DNA of 64,000 nt, from positions 1 to 64,000 of the forward strand of contig JAQFWX010000030.1 of the NCBI GenBank assembly GCA_027605045.1. The letters are read 5' to 3'. This document shows positions 23,368-34,358 of the stretch, piece after piece; within the stretch, counting starts at the first letter, position 1, and each line of letters begins with the position of its first letter. The notes beneath the pieces were generated by a model. That model was not told the origin of the DNA. It ran no database searches and worked only from the letters and a program-made list of their open reading frames with translations. Made by a program: the position numbers and the translations under genes. This DNA comes from Phallus indusiatus. Its lineage: Eukaryota; Basidiomycota; Agaricomycetes; Phallales; Phallaceae.

Positions 23368-24753
23368 ATGATTACTCCCGTGGGTCAAATCGCCGACGTA
23401 GACACCTCCAATTCAGACGACCAAAATGACTTGTCTAATCCTCTTCCGAAAACAAGAAGAGAGCTGCCTTCCAAATATGTATTCAGAAACCCTTTTGCGT
23501 CACGCATCCGTCGAATCACAAACCTCGATGAAACCTTGTCCCTATTGCACCAGATCAACGAATCTCAACGTTCTGACAAACGGTTACCAACAGAGATTTT
23601 ACTCCGCATCAGCGATGAGGTACCCCAAAATGTGACTTTTGAAAAAATCAGGACGGCTTGGAGCGCATTTCCAGGGATATATCCGAGGCGGGGGCCTTTC
23701 CATCTAGGTTTTTTCGAATACAGAGACTCCCCATTACGGGTTCAACTTGACCTGAGCGCGAGAAAGTATCTTCCATTACAGCATATGGAGCCTCTCCATC
23801 CAGACCTTCCCTTCATGCCGAAATTTTTCCCTTATCATCCCGGCACTTCCATCGAAGAGTTGTATTGTCAGGTATCATCTGCTGATATTCTGTATCGTCT
23901 GCGATGCTATTTCCCAGAGATTACCATTGACTCAGACCTGGACCGCTACAAATGCGTATGGAAGGTTTATATCAGACATAACCAAACCGGGATGCTTCTG
24001 TTGTTTTTGGACAACAAAGCCGCAGCGGAGGTTCATGTTCACTATGATGAAGAGAGCAAATATCAAGGAGGACTCGACGACGACACAAAAAAGGAAATAG
24101 AAGAAGCTTTTTTGGCTGACGGTATCGAATTTCTGAACTCACTTTTCGGAACGCGGGATGGGAGTAGACGGATGTTGTTTTACCATCCATCCGCAGACGC
24201 AGACTTTCCTACTGACGACGAACGTTACACTGCTGTCCCTATTGATTATACGCTGCCCCGATGTAATGAAAGGATCAGCTCAGATGTGGAGGACCCTGAA
24301 GCCGAAGCCCCTGGATTCAGGTTTGACGTTTACGAACCTTGGCGTACCACAAACGTTTCCGATTCCGACCTCTCATCTTTCCGTTCTATTCTCCAAGCCT
24401 TGAAGTATGACATTTCCTCTAGAAAAATCAACCGCTTAAACGGTACCTCCGATTTAACTACTATCATTTCCTCTCCACTCCTTTTCTACCGTCTCATATG
24501 CAAATTCATGCTCGGGCGAACGCATGCTAACATCAACCAAACACCCCCGATAACCAGTGTTTGGCAAATCCAGCTTGTCCATAGAGCCAAAGGTGCTTCA
24601 ATTATCTTTATGGATAACTATGGAGTGTTCGATATCCGAGCCGATGAAAAAGCGAAGGAAGTGATGAGTGATATAGTAGGTTTAGTGGAAGGACTTTGTA
24701 GTGACAGTTGCACGCATCCATATGACTATGTCCTGGCGGGGTGTGTAGCATGA
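23368..24753 (+). CDS. Intronless 461-aa hypothetical protein with internal duplication
   Basis: A single open frame. No signal peptide or membrane span. I do not recognise the family. Two segments resemble each other: near residues 168-218 (SSADILYRLRCYF, then VWKVYIRHNQTGMLLLFLDN) and near 372-430 (SSPLLFYRLICKF, then VWQIQLVHRAKGASIIFMDN). In both, a YRLxCxF helix is followed ~25 residues later by a VW-(I/V)-(Y/Q)-(I/L) strand and a hydrophobic strand ending in DN. This argues for a two-lobed protein made of a duplicated alpha/beta unit. The lack of introns is unusual for this window and could mean retroposition or simply a fungal-specific single-exon family. Confidence 0.75.
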   Translation: MITPVGQIADVDTSNSDDQNDLSNPLPKTRRELPSKYVFRNPFASRIRRITNLDETLSLLHQINESQRSDKRLPTEILLRISDEVPQNVTFEKIRTAWSAFPGIYPRRGPFHLGFFEYRDSPLRVQLDLSARKYLPLQHMEPLHPDLPFMPKFFPYHPGTSIEELYCQVSSADILYRLRCYFPEITIDSDLDRYKCVWKVYIRHNQTGMLLLFLDNKAAAEVHVHYDEESKYQGGLDDDTKKEIEEAFLADGIEFLNSLFGTRDGSRRMLFYHPSADADFPTDDERYTAVPIDYTLPRCNERISSDVEDPEAEAPGFRFDVYEPWRTTNVSDSDLSSFRSILQALKYDISSRKINRLNGTSDLTTIISSPLLFYRLICKFMLGRTHANINQTPPITSVWQIQLVHRAKGASIIFMDNYGVFDIRADEKAKEVMSDIVGLVEGLCSDSCTHPYDYVLAGCVA

Positions 24754-25624
24754 CGTGGGTGAACAGTTTCAAAATACTGCTACATGTGTATAAGACCAAA
24801 CATAATTGATGTATTTTCGGGTCGTTTGTATTTTAGTATATCGTATCGAGTATTGGCTCTACTAGTATTAGTTGATCAGGAGTGTGTCGGAAAGCGCCCG
24901 AATGAGTCTTCCGGTACTGAGAAAAAACGTCCAACACTGAAAACACATCTGGCCAAATTCTATCAATAACCTCAAAGCGGGTTGTATTTACGCGTAAACC
25001 CCGTTATAAACATTGCGTGCAGATTTCAGCGTTCGCGATGTAGCCCAAGAGTCCCGCATTCGTTAATGAAGTGACCGGTCCAGCACACTTACGGGGGAAC
25101 CCTGGAACCATGAGTCAAATTACATGATCATTATGCCGACACTTACTAGTACTTTAATCCGCATCTCGCTTGGACGATAATCAACGGTCTGAGAGGAAAC
25201 GTCGTTCGTTGAGCAAACTCTTCATTATATTTAGATCATGATGGCTCCTGAGGCCGGAGTCCTTGATTTGTCAACGAGAAAAGATCCAATAATTATTGCA
25301 CATTTTCGAATCGGGACACTGACACAATGGACTGCTAGCCGTCCATCTGAGGGTTACTCACAAGATCAGGATTGGAGTCTCGAAGGTAATTGCTTATTTG
25401 ATTAATGTCCACCTCTAAGGCGGTGTCCATAATACAGAGCGCGCCATTAATATAGTGAGAGTTCCACCATCTATCCACTGAATCAAAAGACTGTCAATAA
25501 TCACCGAGTAGGAATTGACCCTCGCTTGCACAATATAAGTTATCGCTGTTAGCACTTCGGTGTTAGCCGGTAGAAACACTTTATCGCTAATTAGAATCAC
25601 CTGTGTCATGTGTACACATACAAC
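24754..25624. other. Intergenic, no supported gene
   Basis: Between convergent genes. No coding structure, RNA gene or repeat that I can support. Confidence 0.5.
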
Positions 25625-27704
25625 TTATTTTGTTATAACGTCTCTCAACTGAGTCCTAGGTATAGCCTCAGGATACGCTTTCCTCGCTAGTCTGGTATGA
25701 GTTGCTTGTTCGAAGGCGAATGCGAGACGTATAAGATTAAACTCGTCGAATGCTGTCCCGATAAAAGAAAGCCCTAATGGCACATTAGGAGCCGGGTAAA
25801 TCGTTAACGGCCCTGCTGAACGAATGGTGACTTCCTCGGGATAAAAGCCCATGGGGACAGTAGTCATCGGGTAGCCTGCGACAGCAGCAGGAATAGTTGA
25901 AAACCCGGGTGCGGGGAGGACGAGGGCATCTAGTTTGAATTTTTGGAGCGCTGCATCAATGCCTTGGGTACGCCCGTGCTCGTGATTTTTAGCTATGGAT
26001 TCGTAGTATTTTGCATCTCGTCCGGTTGTTGATTCTGCCGCGATCAGACTATAGTAAGCGCAAATCAGCTTATCTAGGAGGAGTAGAAAATTTATGAGGG
26101 GCTATACAGCGATTGGTCTTCGAAACCTGGTGGCTTTTCTTCAGCCGGGTGAGCATTGTTGAAAGCTATAATTTCCTGTGATGTTTTACACTTATCACAA
26201 GCTTAATCCCATCATAAATAGGCCGCTCGCCTCTAATGATTGCACACCACTTGGATTCTTTATCAATCCGGCCAAATATTCATTGATTTGGATCTTCGTG
26301 ATAAAGATTCAGCAGAAAGTGTTGGCGTGGAAGAATGAAGAAAATACTTTAAAGTCGACATCAGCAACACGTGTTTCGCTAGCCGTATATCCAAATGCAA
26401 ACTCTTCTGCGCTTGGAAGATCGGCCGGATCAATGATTGTCGCACCCAGAGATCGAATAACATCGAGGGCTTTCTCGAATATTATGTTGACACTGGGGTC
26501 GTTTCCCGTTATACTGTCGTTTAAAAAGACACGTCGGGGTACGCCGATGCGTTTTCCCTAAAGCAGCTCAATAAACCTGCTCAAATACAACGATTGATCT
26601 CATTATACTTGTAAACCATGCTTGTCTAGTGCCCTTGTATAGTCAGGTATCACATGCGGTTGGGCGAGAGTGAAATTATCAGCGGGATCACGACCAGCTA
26701 TAACACCCAAAACTATGGCCGCACTCGCTACGGATTGTGTTATTGGCCCAACTGTGTCTAGATTTCTAGAAATGGGTACGACTGATATAATAAAGTGAGT
26801 TCAAGAAGAGGGATCATCGAATATGTGCCTTTTACCACCAGATCGTGAGGTCAAGCCCACAGTAGGCTTGATGCCAACCACATTATTATGACTGGCTGGG
26901 CATATGATACTTCCATCCGTTTCGCCTCCAAGGGTTACGGTAGCTAAACCGATAGCAGCAGCGACGCCTGATCCAGAGCTACTCCCACAGGGGTCTGCAT
27001 TTGGGAAGTAGGGGTTGGTTGTCTGGCCACCTCGGCCTGACCATCCAGAAGCTAAAATTCCCCGGTTGTGTCCCCATTCGCACGGGTTAGTTTTGCCTGC
27101 GAAAGGAAAAAGATACGTTGTAAATGTATCTAGCAGAACCTTCAATATATATATGTATATATATAATTACCTAGTATGATAGCGCCTGCTTTCAGAAGCT
27201 GTGATACAACAAATGCATCTCCCGGGACAACTGAGTCAAGCAATGCAAATGATCCAGCCGTAGTATTCATACCCCTTGAAGCCACTGTTGCAATGGTGTC
27301 TTTAACGAGAACGGGAATACCATGCAGCGCTCCTCTCGGTCCTCTCGTCTCGCGCTCAAGATCAAGCTTAGCAGCTTCTTCTAGCGCAGAAGGATTGGTT
27401 TCTAAAACGGCACGAAGTGAAGCACCTTGTGTATTGACTTCATCGATACGTGCAAGGTACGCCTAAACAACAAGGTGTGTCAAATGAGTTGGATTCAAGG
27501 GTTTCACCAATTACGTACCTTCACAAGGTCAACGCTGGTGAATAAACCTTCTTCCAATCCATTTTGTATCTCCAGAATACCGGCCTCGTATAAATCCGGG
27601 AGCGTCAAGTTTCCAGGGGAATGGCTATCGAGTTTGCAAAACGGACTGAAAAGATTGGATAAAGTTTGAAACCAGTATAGAACCACCCATGCTCCAACTC
27701 GCAT
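25625..27704 (-). CDS. Amidase signature family hydrolase
   Basis: Eight exons close in frame to 558 residues: 27519-27704, 27171-27462, 26836-27096, 26609-26781, 26348-26557, 26231-26293, 26108-26175 and 25625-26048. The Ser-cisSer-Lys triad is visible: Lys116 in VLVKDTI, Ser198 in the GSSSGSG loop, and Ser222 in GGETDGSI (the nucleophile position). Typical flanks are ALHGIPVLVKD, KTNPCEWG and VGIKPTVGLTSRSG, then DTVGPIT. The C-terminus has the usual PNVPLGLSFIGTAFDE. Known: the family hydrolyses amides of very diverse substrates. The N-terminus begins with a hydrophobic stretch (VGAWVVLYWFQTL) that may be a signal or anchor. Between the exons ending at 26231 and starting at 26175 only a GC..AG intron keeps the frame. 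Neighbour of two UstYa-like genes. Confidence 0.88.
26176..26230 (-). other. Probable GC-AG intron in the amidase gene
   Basis: On the minus strand the exon ends GAG and the intron starts gcgagc, ending cacag before GAAATTATAGC. This joins ...SLE to EIIAFNNAH as the family requires. No GT donor nearby keeps the frame. GC-AG introns are a known minor class in fungi. Confidence 0.6.
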
Positions 27705-27885
27705 TCGGAATGGCTGAAGTACTCAAGATCAATTGATCCAAATTTATCTATAGTTATTAATTGTGCTCGAATGAGCAAGCAAGCACGATCCTTTGACTGA
27801 AGACCAGACAACCCAAAGGTGGCAAAGAGACTTGTGACAAATACGTGACGGCGTGACTAACGCTTACTTTGAGTCGACCCTGACG

Positions 27886-28633
27886 ATGGCCCAGCACTCA
27901 CCGTCAACGTTCACCTATGAAAGATACATACTTATTTTTTTCTTATCATTGATCTTTATCGCACTTCCCATACTAGGGTATTACGACTTTCATCGAGATG
28001 ATAATCCGAATTTCTCCAAAGGTGCGCATCTCAATCTTGATGACCTTGTTTACTAGGCACACCCCGGCGGGCTGACTGTTATTTTTTTCTTCTCATTATT
28101 CGACATCTATATAGTACGCACAGTAAAATCTGGTCTAGCACCACAGTGGCGTCTTCCAGAATCTCAATACGTCAAAATGCTCATCCAGGACTCGGTGCAT
28201 TACAACACTACCATGCCACAGAGCGCTGAAGAGTTCAAACGTTTGCTTCCTTCGGGAGGTCACCAAGTTCACATTGAGGACAGCGAGCTAGGACACGAGG
28301 GACCCTACACTGTGGCGCTGTTTCATCAGCTGAAGTGTCTTGATATTATCAGTCAAGCATATCGCACGCAAAGCTATCCTGGCGAACTGGAGCGACACTG
28401 TCTAAATTATTTACGACAGTCTGTTTTGTGTATTGCGGATAATAGGCTAGAAAGCGTCAGGTCGCCTGTTGGGCCTAGGTACGTGATTTATTTATTCTCA
28501 AGAGCAGAGAGCTTACTCAAGTGTTGTTGATAGGATTGTAAGCTTTTCTTCGGATTATATTTGTAAAGATTGGTCCGTTATTTATGATGCTGCTGAAACT
28601 AATCATAAAGCATACAAAGATGTGGGTATGTGA
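27886..28633 (+). CDS. UstYa-like (DUF3328) oxidase homologue with altered motifs
   Basis: Exons 27886-28021, 28115-28478 and 28534-28633 join to 199 residues. One N-terminal membrane anchor (ILIFFLSLIFIALPILGYY) is followed by the DUF3328 fold: FHQLKCLD, then ERHCLNYLRQSVLCIAD and DWSVIYD near the end. Known: UstYa-family proteins act on fungal peptides and other natural products. They carry two HxxHC motifs thought to bind metal. Here motif 1 is HQLKC (Lys for the second His) and motif 2 is LERHC (Leu for the first His), so the protein may be inactive or act as a partner. It is convergent with a canonical paralogue at 28776-29490, the two 3' ends being 142 bp apart. Confidence 0.85.
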
Positions 28634-28775
28634 TACTGCAATCGTGTATTTATTACTTAAACATAAATATATTATTTTACACTAATATTGGGGTTGAAAA
28701 CTTTTGCTACATGTCACCGCTGATCATCTCATAGGTCTTCATCGTCAAGCTATATGAAAATGTGTCAGTCTCAGG

Positions 28776-29490
28776 TTACTGCTTACATTTTACGGCATCT
28801 CCTACCTTTGAGTTATAATCTTCAGCAAATGCCGCCCACTCAGCAGCTTTATCATCCATACCCTTGTACAAGACACTCCAATCGCGACATTGCCTCACAA
28901 AACGAGACGGTCCTTGAAGCGTATAGTTCACCGCCATGAAATCGTACGGCTCAAGCGTTGTGTCAGCGGCACATAGGAATAACTGACGAAGATAATGTAG
29001 GCAATGCAAAATATGATGTTCGTTTGCGTCGGCGTCGTGTGGTCTGATGAGCGCCTTGCGGAAGGTGTTAACGCAATGTAGTTCGTGGAACATATCGACT
29101 GCCATAAGACGATGTTCCGGGCCTAGACGGATATAACCCTGGTAGTTTCTGGAACGCATGGAGTTCCATTGTCGTTCGCCCAGTTCGCCATCTAAAGGGT
29201 AGTTGACTGTTTCACCGAATTCCATTTCGACGGGTGACCAGTCCACATCCCACCACGTTGGAAAATCGTTTCCGATCCATGCTGAAAACATATTTTAGAT
29301 CAATGAGAACATGGCAAAATTAACAACGCTCACTATAGTCCTGCAGTTGCCTGTTGGCGCGATTATTTCGGTTGTGGAGCCATTGCTTCGCCCAAAGGTA
29401 AGTACAAAACCCATTCATTGATAACATTATGCATAATAGAGTGATGAAAATGGCCTCTTTCTGAGACTTGGGGGCGTATGTGAACGCCAT
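28776..29490 (-). CDS. UstYa-like (DUF3328) oxidase, canonical motifs
   Basis: Exons 29334-29490 and 28776-29281 join to 220 residues. The N-terminus has one membrane span (EAIFITLLCIMLSMNGFCTYLW). The body has both HxxHC motifs intact: FHELHCVNTFRKAL and HILHCLHYLRQLFLC, followed by CRDWSVLYKG. Known: members oxidise or cyclise substrates in ustiloxin, dikaritin and related pathways. In basidiomycetes, pairs of such genes are common. The partner on the opposite strand (27886-28633) is divergent in its motifs. The amidase next door is the only other enzyme nearby. Confidence 0.88.
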
Positions 29491-31550
29491 AACTACGTTA
29501 CTACTGTTGAGGCGAATGGAAAGTCCTCTTTACTGACGAGGCTCTGGCGCTGAGAACCGCCCACTTTACCACGCTAGTCTACCCCGCTTACTTCCAACCA
29601 TCATGCATCTATCTCTATATATCGTTACATTTATACTAGACTTACCGAAACCATTCAGCCTCAAATCATTATGAATATGTGAGGTGTGCGATCGCCCTTT
29701 TTGCTCTAGCTGCTCGTATACATGTCGTTACAGTTACTGTGTGGCGCGACGTCGGTACGCAAGTAATCATGATAATCATTGGTTGATAGAGATTGCTGTG
29801 CCAGTGTTGTTTGAAAAAAAAAGGAAGTTCGGATAATCAACAGTGCTGATAGATTTTTTTCATTTCATCTGTTCATCAACAACGCAGTTTTGACCGTTTC
29901 ACGTGTATCAAATATATACAAACCATCTTTGCTCGCTGAATTTGAAATTTGGCCACTTGATTACAGGCGAAGAACTATCAATAGAATTTCGTAGGAATAT
30001 AAATTTCAATATCGCGTAGGCAGTTGTGATATCAAGTATTCAAAATTGTAATTGAGTAGTAATACACATATCTGAATTAGAACCATATGTGCATGGGTAT
30101 CGGTAATTCTAGGTGACTGGAGGCTGGCAGCTTGCGACTTCAATCCGTCCGCCAACCTAACATTGATGCTATTTTGATAATACGCACTAGGATCAAGGAG
30201 CTCAAATTTACAAGATCAATGTTCCAAAATTTACGATTACTATCTAATCTTTATTATGAACGTAGAAAAACATATATTGAGTGATCGATCACAGATAGAC
30301 AAAGCACAACGCAGTCGGTTTAAAAATTGAACAGTCGATGTTCTTGGACATTCGGTACCTTTGTCGCCGCGGACGGCCTTTAGAGAGTTTATAATCAGTG
30401 TGCAGTACGGCGCATGTTTTCTCCGGTGTTTTAAGTTCATAATTCTTTTCAGAAGATCTTCTTGACTTCTTGTACCTATCTAATCGTAAACATCAGCTTC
30501 TACTTATGTTCCCACTTCCTTATCCAGAAGTTTTCTGTGAGCTTCATGTGAGATTCTCAGCAGCTAAGTCGTAGCTTTCAAACTTTAGTTCGTGACAGGC
30601 TTTAGATAATAAAACTGTCTGGTTTAAATGATTGTGATTTTTTCTGTAGTGCTACTTTTATTAGTAGATTCTCAGGCATCGGGACAAGTTGGGGATGTAT
30701 ACGATGCCAGCAGGTACCACATTGAATCACATCCAAATGTAATTAATGCTAGAAATGTTCTTATCGCCTTCACATGTCAACATGTCATCCTTTGGCTGAT
30801 TATGATCGACCGCTCAATTTAGATACGTTTGTGAGAAGGAATGTGGAAAATATGGATCAAAGAAGTGTCGCAAAATTTATTTTTTCTTCAACGGTGTTCG
30901 ACGGGTCAGCAGCTCACGAGTCAGAACTGATTACTACTTTTAGTGAAATCTGGTTTTCGGGTCAAGCTCAGGATCTTTTTTAAAAAAAAGGTCCCAGGGG
31001 AAAAAGAACATTGACATCATGAGTTCAAATTACTCCGTCAGGGCCTCTCAACTTCTTATCTAAAAAAAGATTGAAATTTTCGTTTCCGTGAGCAATTTCT
31101 GGTGTCAGTTTCAAGTGGGGATCAGCATGAAAAATGTTCATTTATTACCCGGAATGGAATGATCCATAGCTTCTCTCCTTTCAGATTCTCCCCGAACATC
31201 ATCAATTCTGGAGTTTTCTTTTCTCTTCTGTTTTTCAGGCACCCAGTTGGAAGCTGGGCACATAGAGAACCATCACCCGTCAACTCGAAATTCAATTCTT
31301 CCTTCGTTGCTGATTGAAGCTCAAAAATTGTATATGTATCTGAAATTTTATATGATCGAGATGTTACTTGGGATTGGATTGCCACGACTTCGTTTCTTGA
31401 GTTTTTGTTTCTATTATTGAAATTGTTACGTTGCGGTGATTAAGGATAATATGCAGAACGAGGAATTTGAATATTCTTCTCTGTTCAAACTTTGGTAAAT
31501 ATTATCATTACAACAGGTTCTATCTTTTTCGGACAACTACGAAAGAAAGG
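29491..31550. other. Intergenic, mostly featureless
   Basis: A 64-codon frame at 30628-30822 (+) begins with a signal-like MIVIFSVVLLLLVDSQASGQ but has no family match or partner exon. I do not call it a gene. The rest shows no coding structure. Confidence 0.45.
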
Positions 31551-32581
31551 TCACAATTGCTTCTGCAAAACCCACATGGGGAAGTCTGTCCCAGGGACAC
31601 TACCCTCGAAATCGGTCTTGGCCTTGATAACATATCCCAACTTTTCATACTTGGAAACCTTTTTTACACAGAAATTAGGACCGTTGCCAGTGAGAGACGA
31701 ATTATAATGTCCTATACATACGTTTTCGGTACTTTCAGTCTCTAAGACAAAAAGTTTTCCTGAAACTTCGGACTGGTTATCAAGTCAGCCCAATGATAAA
31801 AAAGTTCATGCGAGTGAAATTGTTCCAACCTTGCTTTCTACCGCTTGACATAGAGCTCTTGCAACGCCTTTTCCCTGAAATTCCGGCAATACCCCTATTT
31901 GTTGTAAGTGCCATGCACCAGATTTGACTCCTTCACCCAGCCCTTCTGTCGTGAATGTTTCATACTTCGGAAGGAACTATTTTGATCGGTCATTAATTTT
32001 GGTGGAAGAAAATAGATGCGAAGATAGATCTCACGTAGTTTACCCACCAATTCATCAAAGATTCAGGGAAGGATCCAAGTAATGCGTTAAAACCGGCTTC
32101 GCCTTGTGCGGGTCTGTTTTGTGCCCATGAATGTCCTTGAAATAGAAGAAAAATGTGTCAAAGCTCGTACGTACGTGTGCATTAAACCCGTGTCGGGTCC
32201 GAACCAAACAGCAACCCCAACAATGTCCTGATCATCAAATTTGGCAACATAAACTTCTCCGCCACCAACGAGCGCAGCTGAAATGAGCGAGTGTTGGAAC
32301 GCGTACATGAAGGCGTAATCGCCCCCTATACATGCTTTCTCGAAAGTATCTAATAAAAGTGGGTCTTTTCCAATAAAGGCTGCAAGGATTCCTTGAAGGT
32401 ACGAACCAATATGGAAAGCTTTTTCCAATGTCTTTGCTGCAGCATCGATTTCTTCAGCTATTGTTCGGTAGCGCGAATTATGTTAATTTACGAGGGAAGT
32501 TGAGGACGAGTAAGTCGACAAGTGGCATTGGGACGACGTACGAGGTGGGTTTATGAGTTGTCTAACTTCTATCTTTGCCAT
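31551..32581 (-). CDS. GNAT-family N-acetyltransferase, copy 1
   Basis: Starts MAKIEVRQLINPP (exon 32542-32581). It continues with an exon ending near 32176 (GEVYVAKFDDQDIVGVAVWFGPDTGLMHT) and exons coding RPAQGEAGFNALLGSFPESLMNWW, then WHLQQIGVLPEFQGKGVARALCQAVES, then SGKLFVLETES. The last exon codes KYEKLGYVIKAKTDFEGSVPG and ends QKQL. The acetyl-CoA binding motif A is the Q-GKGVA element. Known: GNATs transfer acetyl from acetyl-CoA to amines; this fungal subgroup has no known substrate. It lies tandem with a paralogue at 33220-34358 that shares exon order, so the pair arose by local duplication. Exact internal splice sites are partly inferred. Confidence 0.82.
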
Positions 32582-33219
32582 TTCTATTAGAGATCGAGAA
32601 TTACCAGTGAACTTGTAGTCCGGGTAAAAGGTCCTTGTGCCAAATCCTCAGAACGACTGCTGAAGAATGTTAACGCTTCAACTGGTTTCAAAGCACGTGC
32701 GTTTAGGATTTTTCATAGGATAAACACACATACGTAATACGGAATTTGAACTATATCTGCTCTCGAAAAACTCAAAAGTTGACATGTGAAGCTTTTTGAA
32801 TTCATGTTTTGAGTGAGATATATGATAGATACAAAACCTGGAATCATAGGCTGTATTGATCAAGATTGGCCATTAGCCGATGTTGGTTCGGGATATAGAT
32901 ATTGATTGATCGTTGGCCAATTGCAAGTGACATGTTTTATTTTAGCTCCCCAAAGGTGAGAGAGCAGATTTAGTGCATGCGATAACAGCTGATTGGAGGA
33001 GAATCGTCCTATGATTCGTAAATACTCGCAGCTTTTGCCATGTGATAGTCCTTCCTCGGGGAAATCGGAGGTAAAAACCGTGTGCTTCTTTTGCAAAATG
33101 GAATGCGGGAAGGTGGCGATAATGTGATATTGTTAGCTGTGGTTTCTCATTACCAAGATATTTTCAGATTTCAGTTGAAAGGGGGAAAGTAAAAGTAATA
33201 AACAATATTCGTCATAAAT
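32582..33219. other. Intergenic gap between tandem GNAT genes
   Basis: No coding structure. It should hold the promoter of GNAT copy 1 and the 3' end of copy 2. Confidence 0.5.
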
Positions 33220-34358
33220 TTACAGCTGTTTGCGCAGGACCCACATAGAAAAGTCGGTTCCAGGAACACTACCCTTGAAATCAGTCTTATCACCAACGAC
33301 AGAATATCCTAATTTCTCGTATAAAGGAAGCTAAATAAAAGAATTTATTTAAGAGAAATAGGAGGAAAGTATAATTAGGTTTCACTTTTTCAGATTCTTC
33401 AACTTCAAGGACGAAAAGCTTTCCGGAGGACTCAGGCTAATGAAAAAAAAGGGTGAGATTCAGTGCATATATCGAAGGGCAGAAGAAATGCTAATTACCC
33501 TTCTCTCGACGGCTTGAATGAGAGCTCTGGCGATGCCCTTTTTTTGATGTTCAGACAGTACGGCTATTTCTTGCAAGTGCCATGCGTCAAGTTTAACGCC
33601 TTCGCCCAACCGCTCCGTCGTGAGTTTCTCGTATCCGGGAAGGAACTAGGTAATTAATGTACACAGTCAGCTACTTTTTTTTCCGTTTCGCGTTCGTTTT
33701 ATTCGAAAACACGTACATAGGTTGTCCACCAATTCACTAATTCTTCCGGGTATGAGCCAAGTAAGGCATTAAAACCAGCCTCGCCTTGTTCAGGTCTGCA
33801 ACAACGTGAGCAATGTCTGAGAAAATGACCCGTAAATTTGAGGGAAACATGTACGTGTGCATTAGACCCGTCCCAGGTCCGAACCACGCCGCAGCGCCGA
33901 CTATTTCACCTTTCTCATCCGTGGCAACCCATACTTCACCTTTGCCAACCAACGCGGCGGACAAAGTCGCGTGATGAAATGCATGCCAATAGTCAAAATT
34001 ACCACCTATAAGTGACCTGTCGAAAATAACTGTTTTACGTGAGAAATACCACTTCAAGTTTGAAGACAAGACAGTTCAAAGGGTAGTAAATTCAACTTCT
34101 ATTAGAAAATCTCATCGATTCCCTTTCCCCCCCCAATTCACTGTGATAATTTGAAATCGAGAATGACTAAATTACCATCGACAAATGCTTTCTTCCAAAC
34201 TTCCACCGCAGCATTTACTTCTTCAGCTGTGATAATTATTAATTCAGACTTTTTAGAAATCGAAGAAGTCTCCCACGTGCGAATTGATGGGAACTCGCCT
34301 AAAACTGAAAGCACTTACACGTAGGATTGATGAGTTGTCTAATCTTTACGTTCTCCAT
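33220..34358 (-). CDS. GNAT-family N-acetyltransferase, copy 2
   Basis: Starts MENVKIRQLINPTS (exon 34319-34358, donor gtaagt), then EEVNAAVEVWKKAFVDG. Later exons code GGNFDYWHAFHHATLSAAL, GEVWVATDEKGEIVGAAAWFGPGTGLMH, PEQGEAGFNALLGSYPEELVNWWTTY, WHLQEIAVLSEHQKKGIARALIQAVE, then GKLFVLEVEESEK and LYEKLGYSVVGDKTDFKGSVPG, ending RKQL. Motif A reads Q-KKGIA. The layout mirrors copy 1 throughout. The splice path between about 34170 and 34020 is uncertain: a reading KTVIFDRSLIGGNF suggests a longer exon there. Substrate unknown. Confidence 0.8.

Noticed and set aside
30628..30822. 64-residue frame with a signal-peptide-like start
   Set aside because: No partner exons, no cysteine pattern and no similarity to the secreted peptides found elsewhere in the window.
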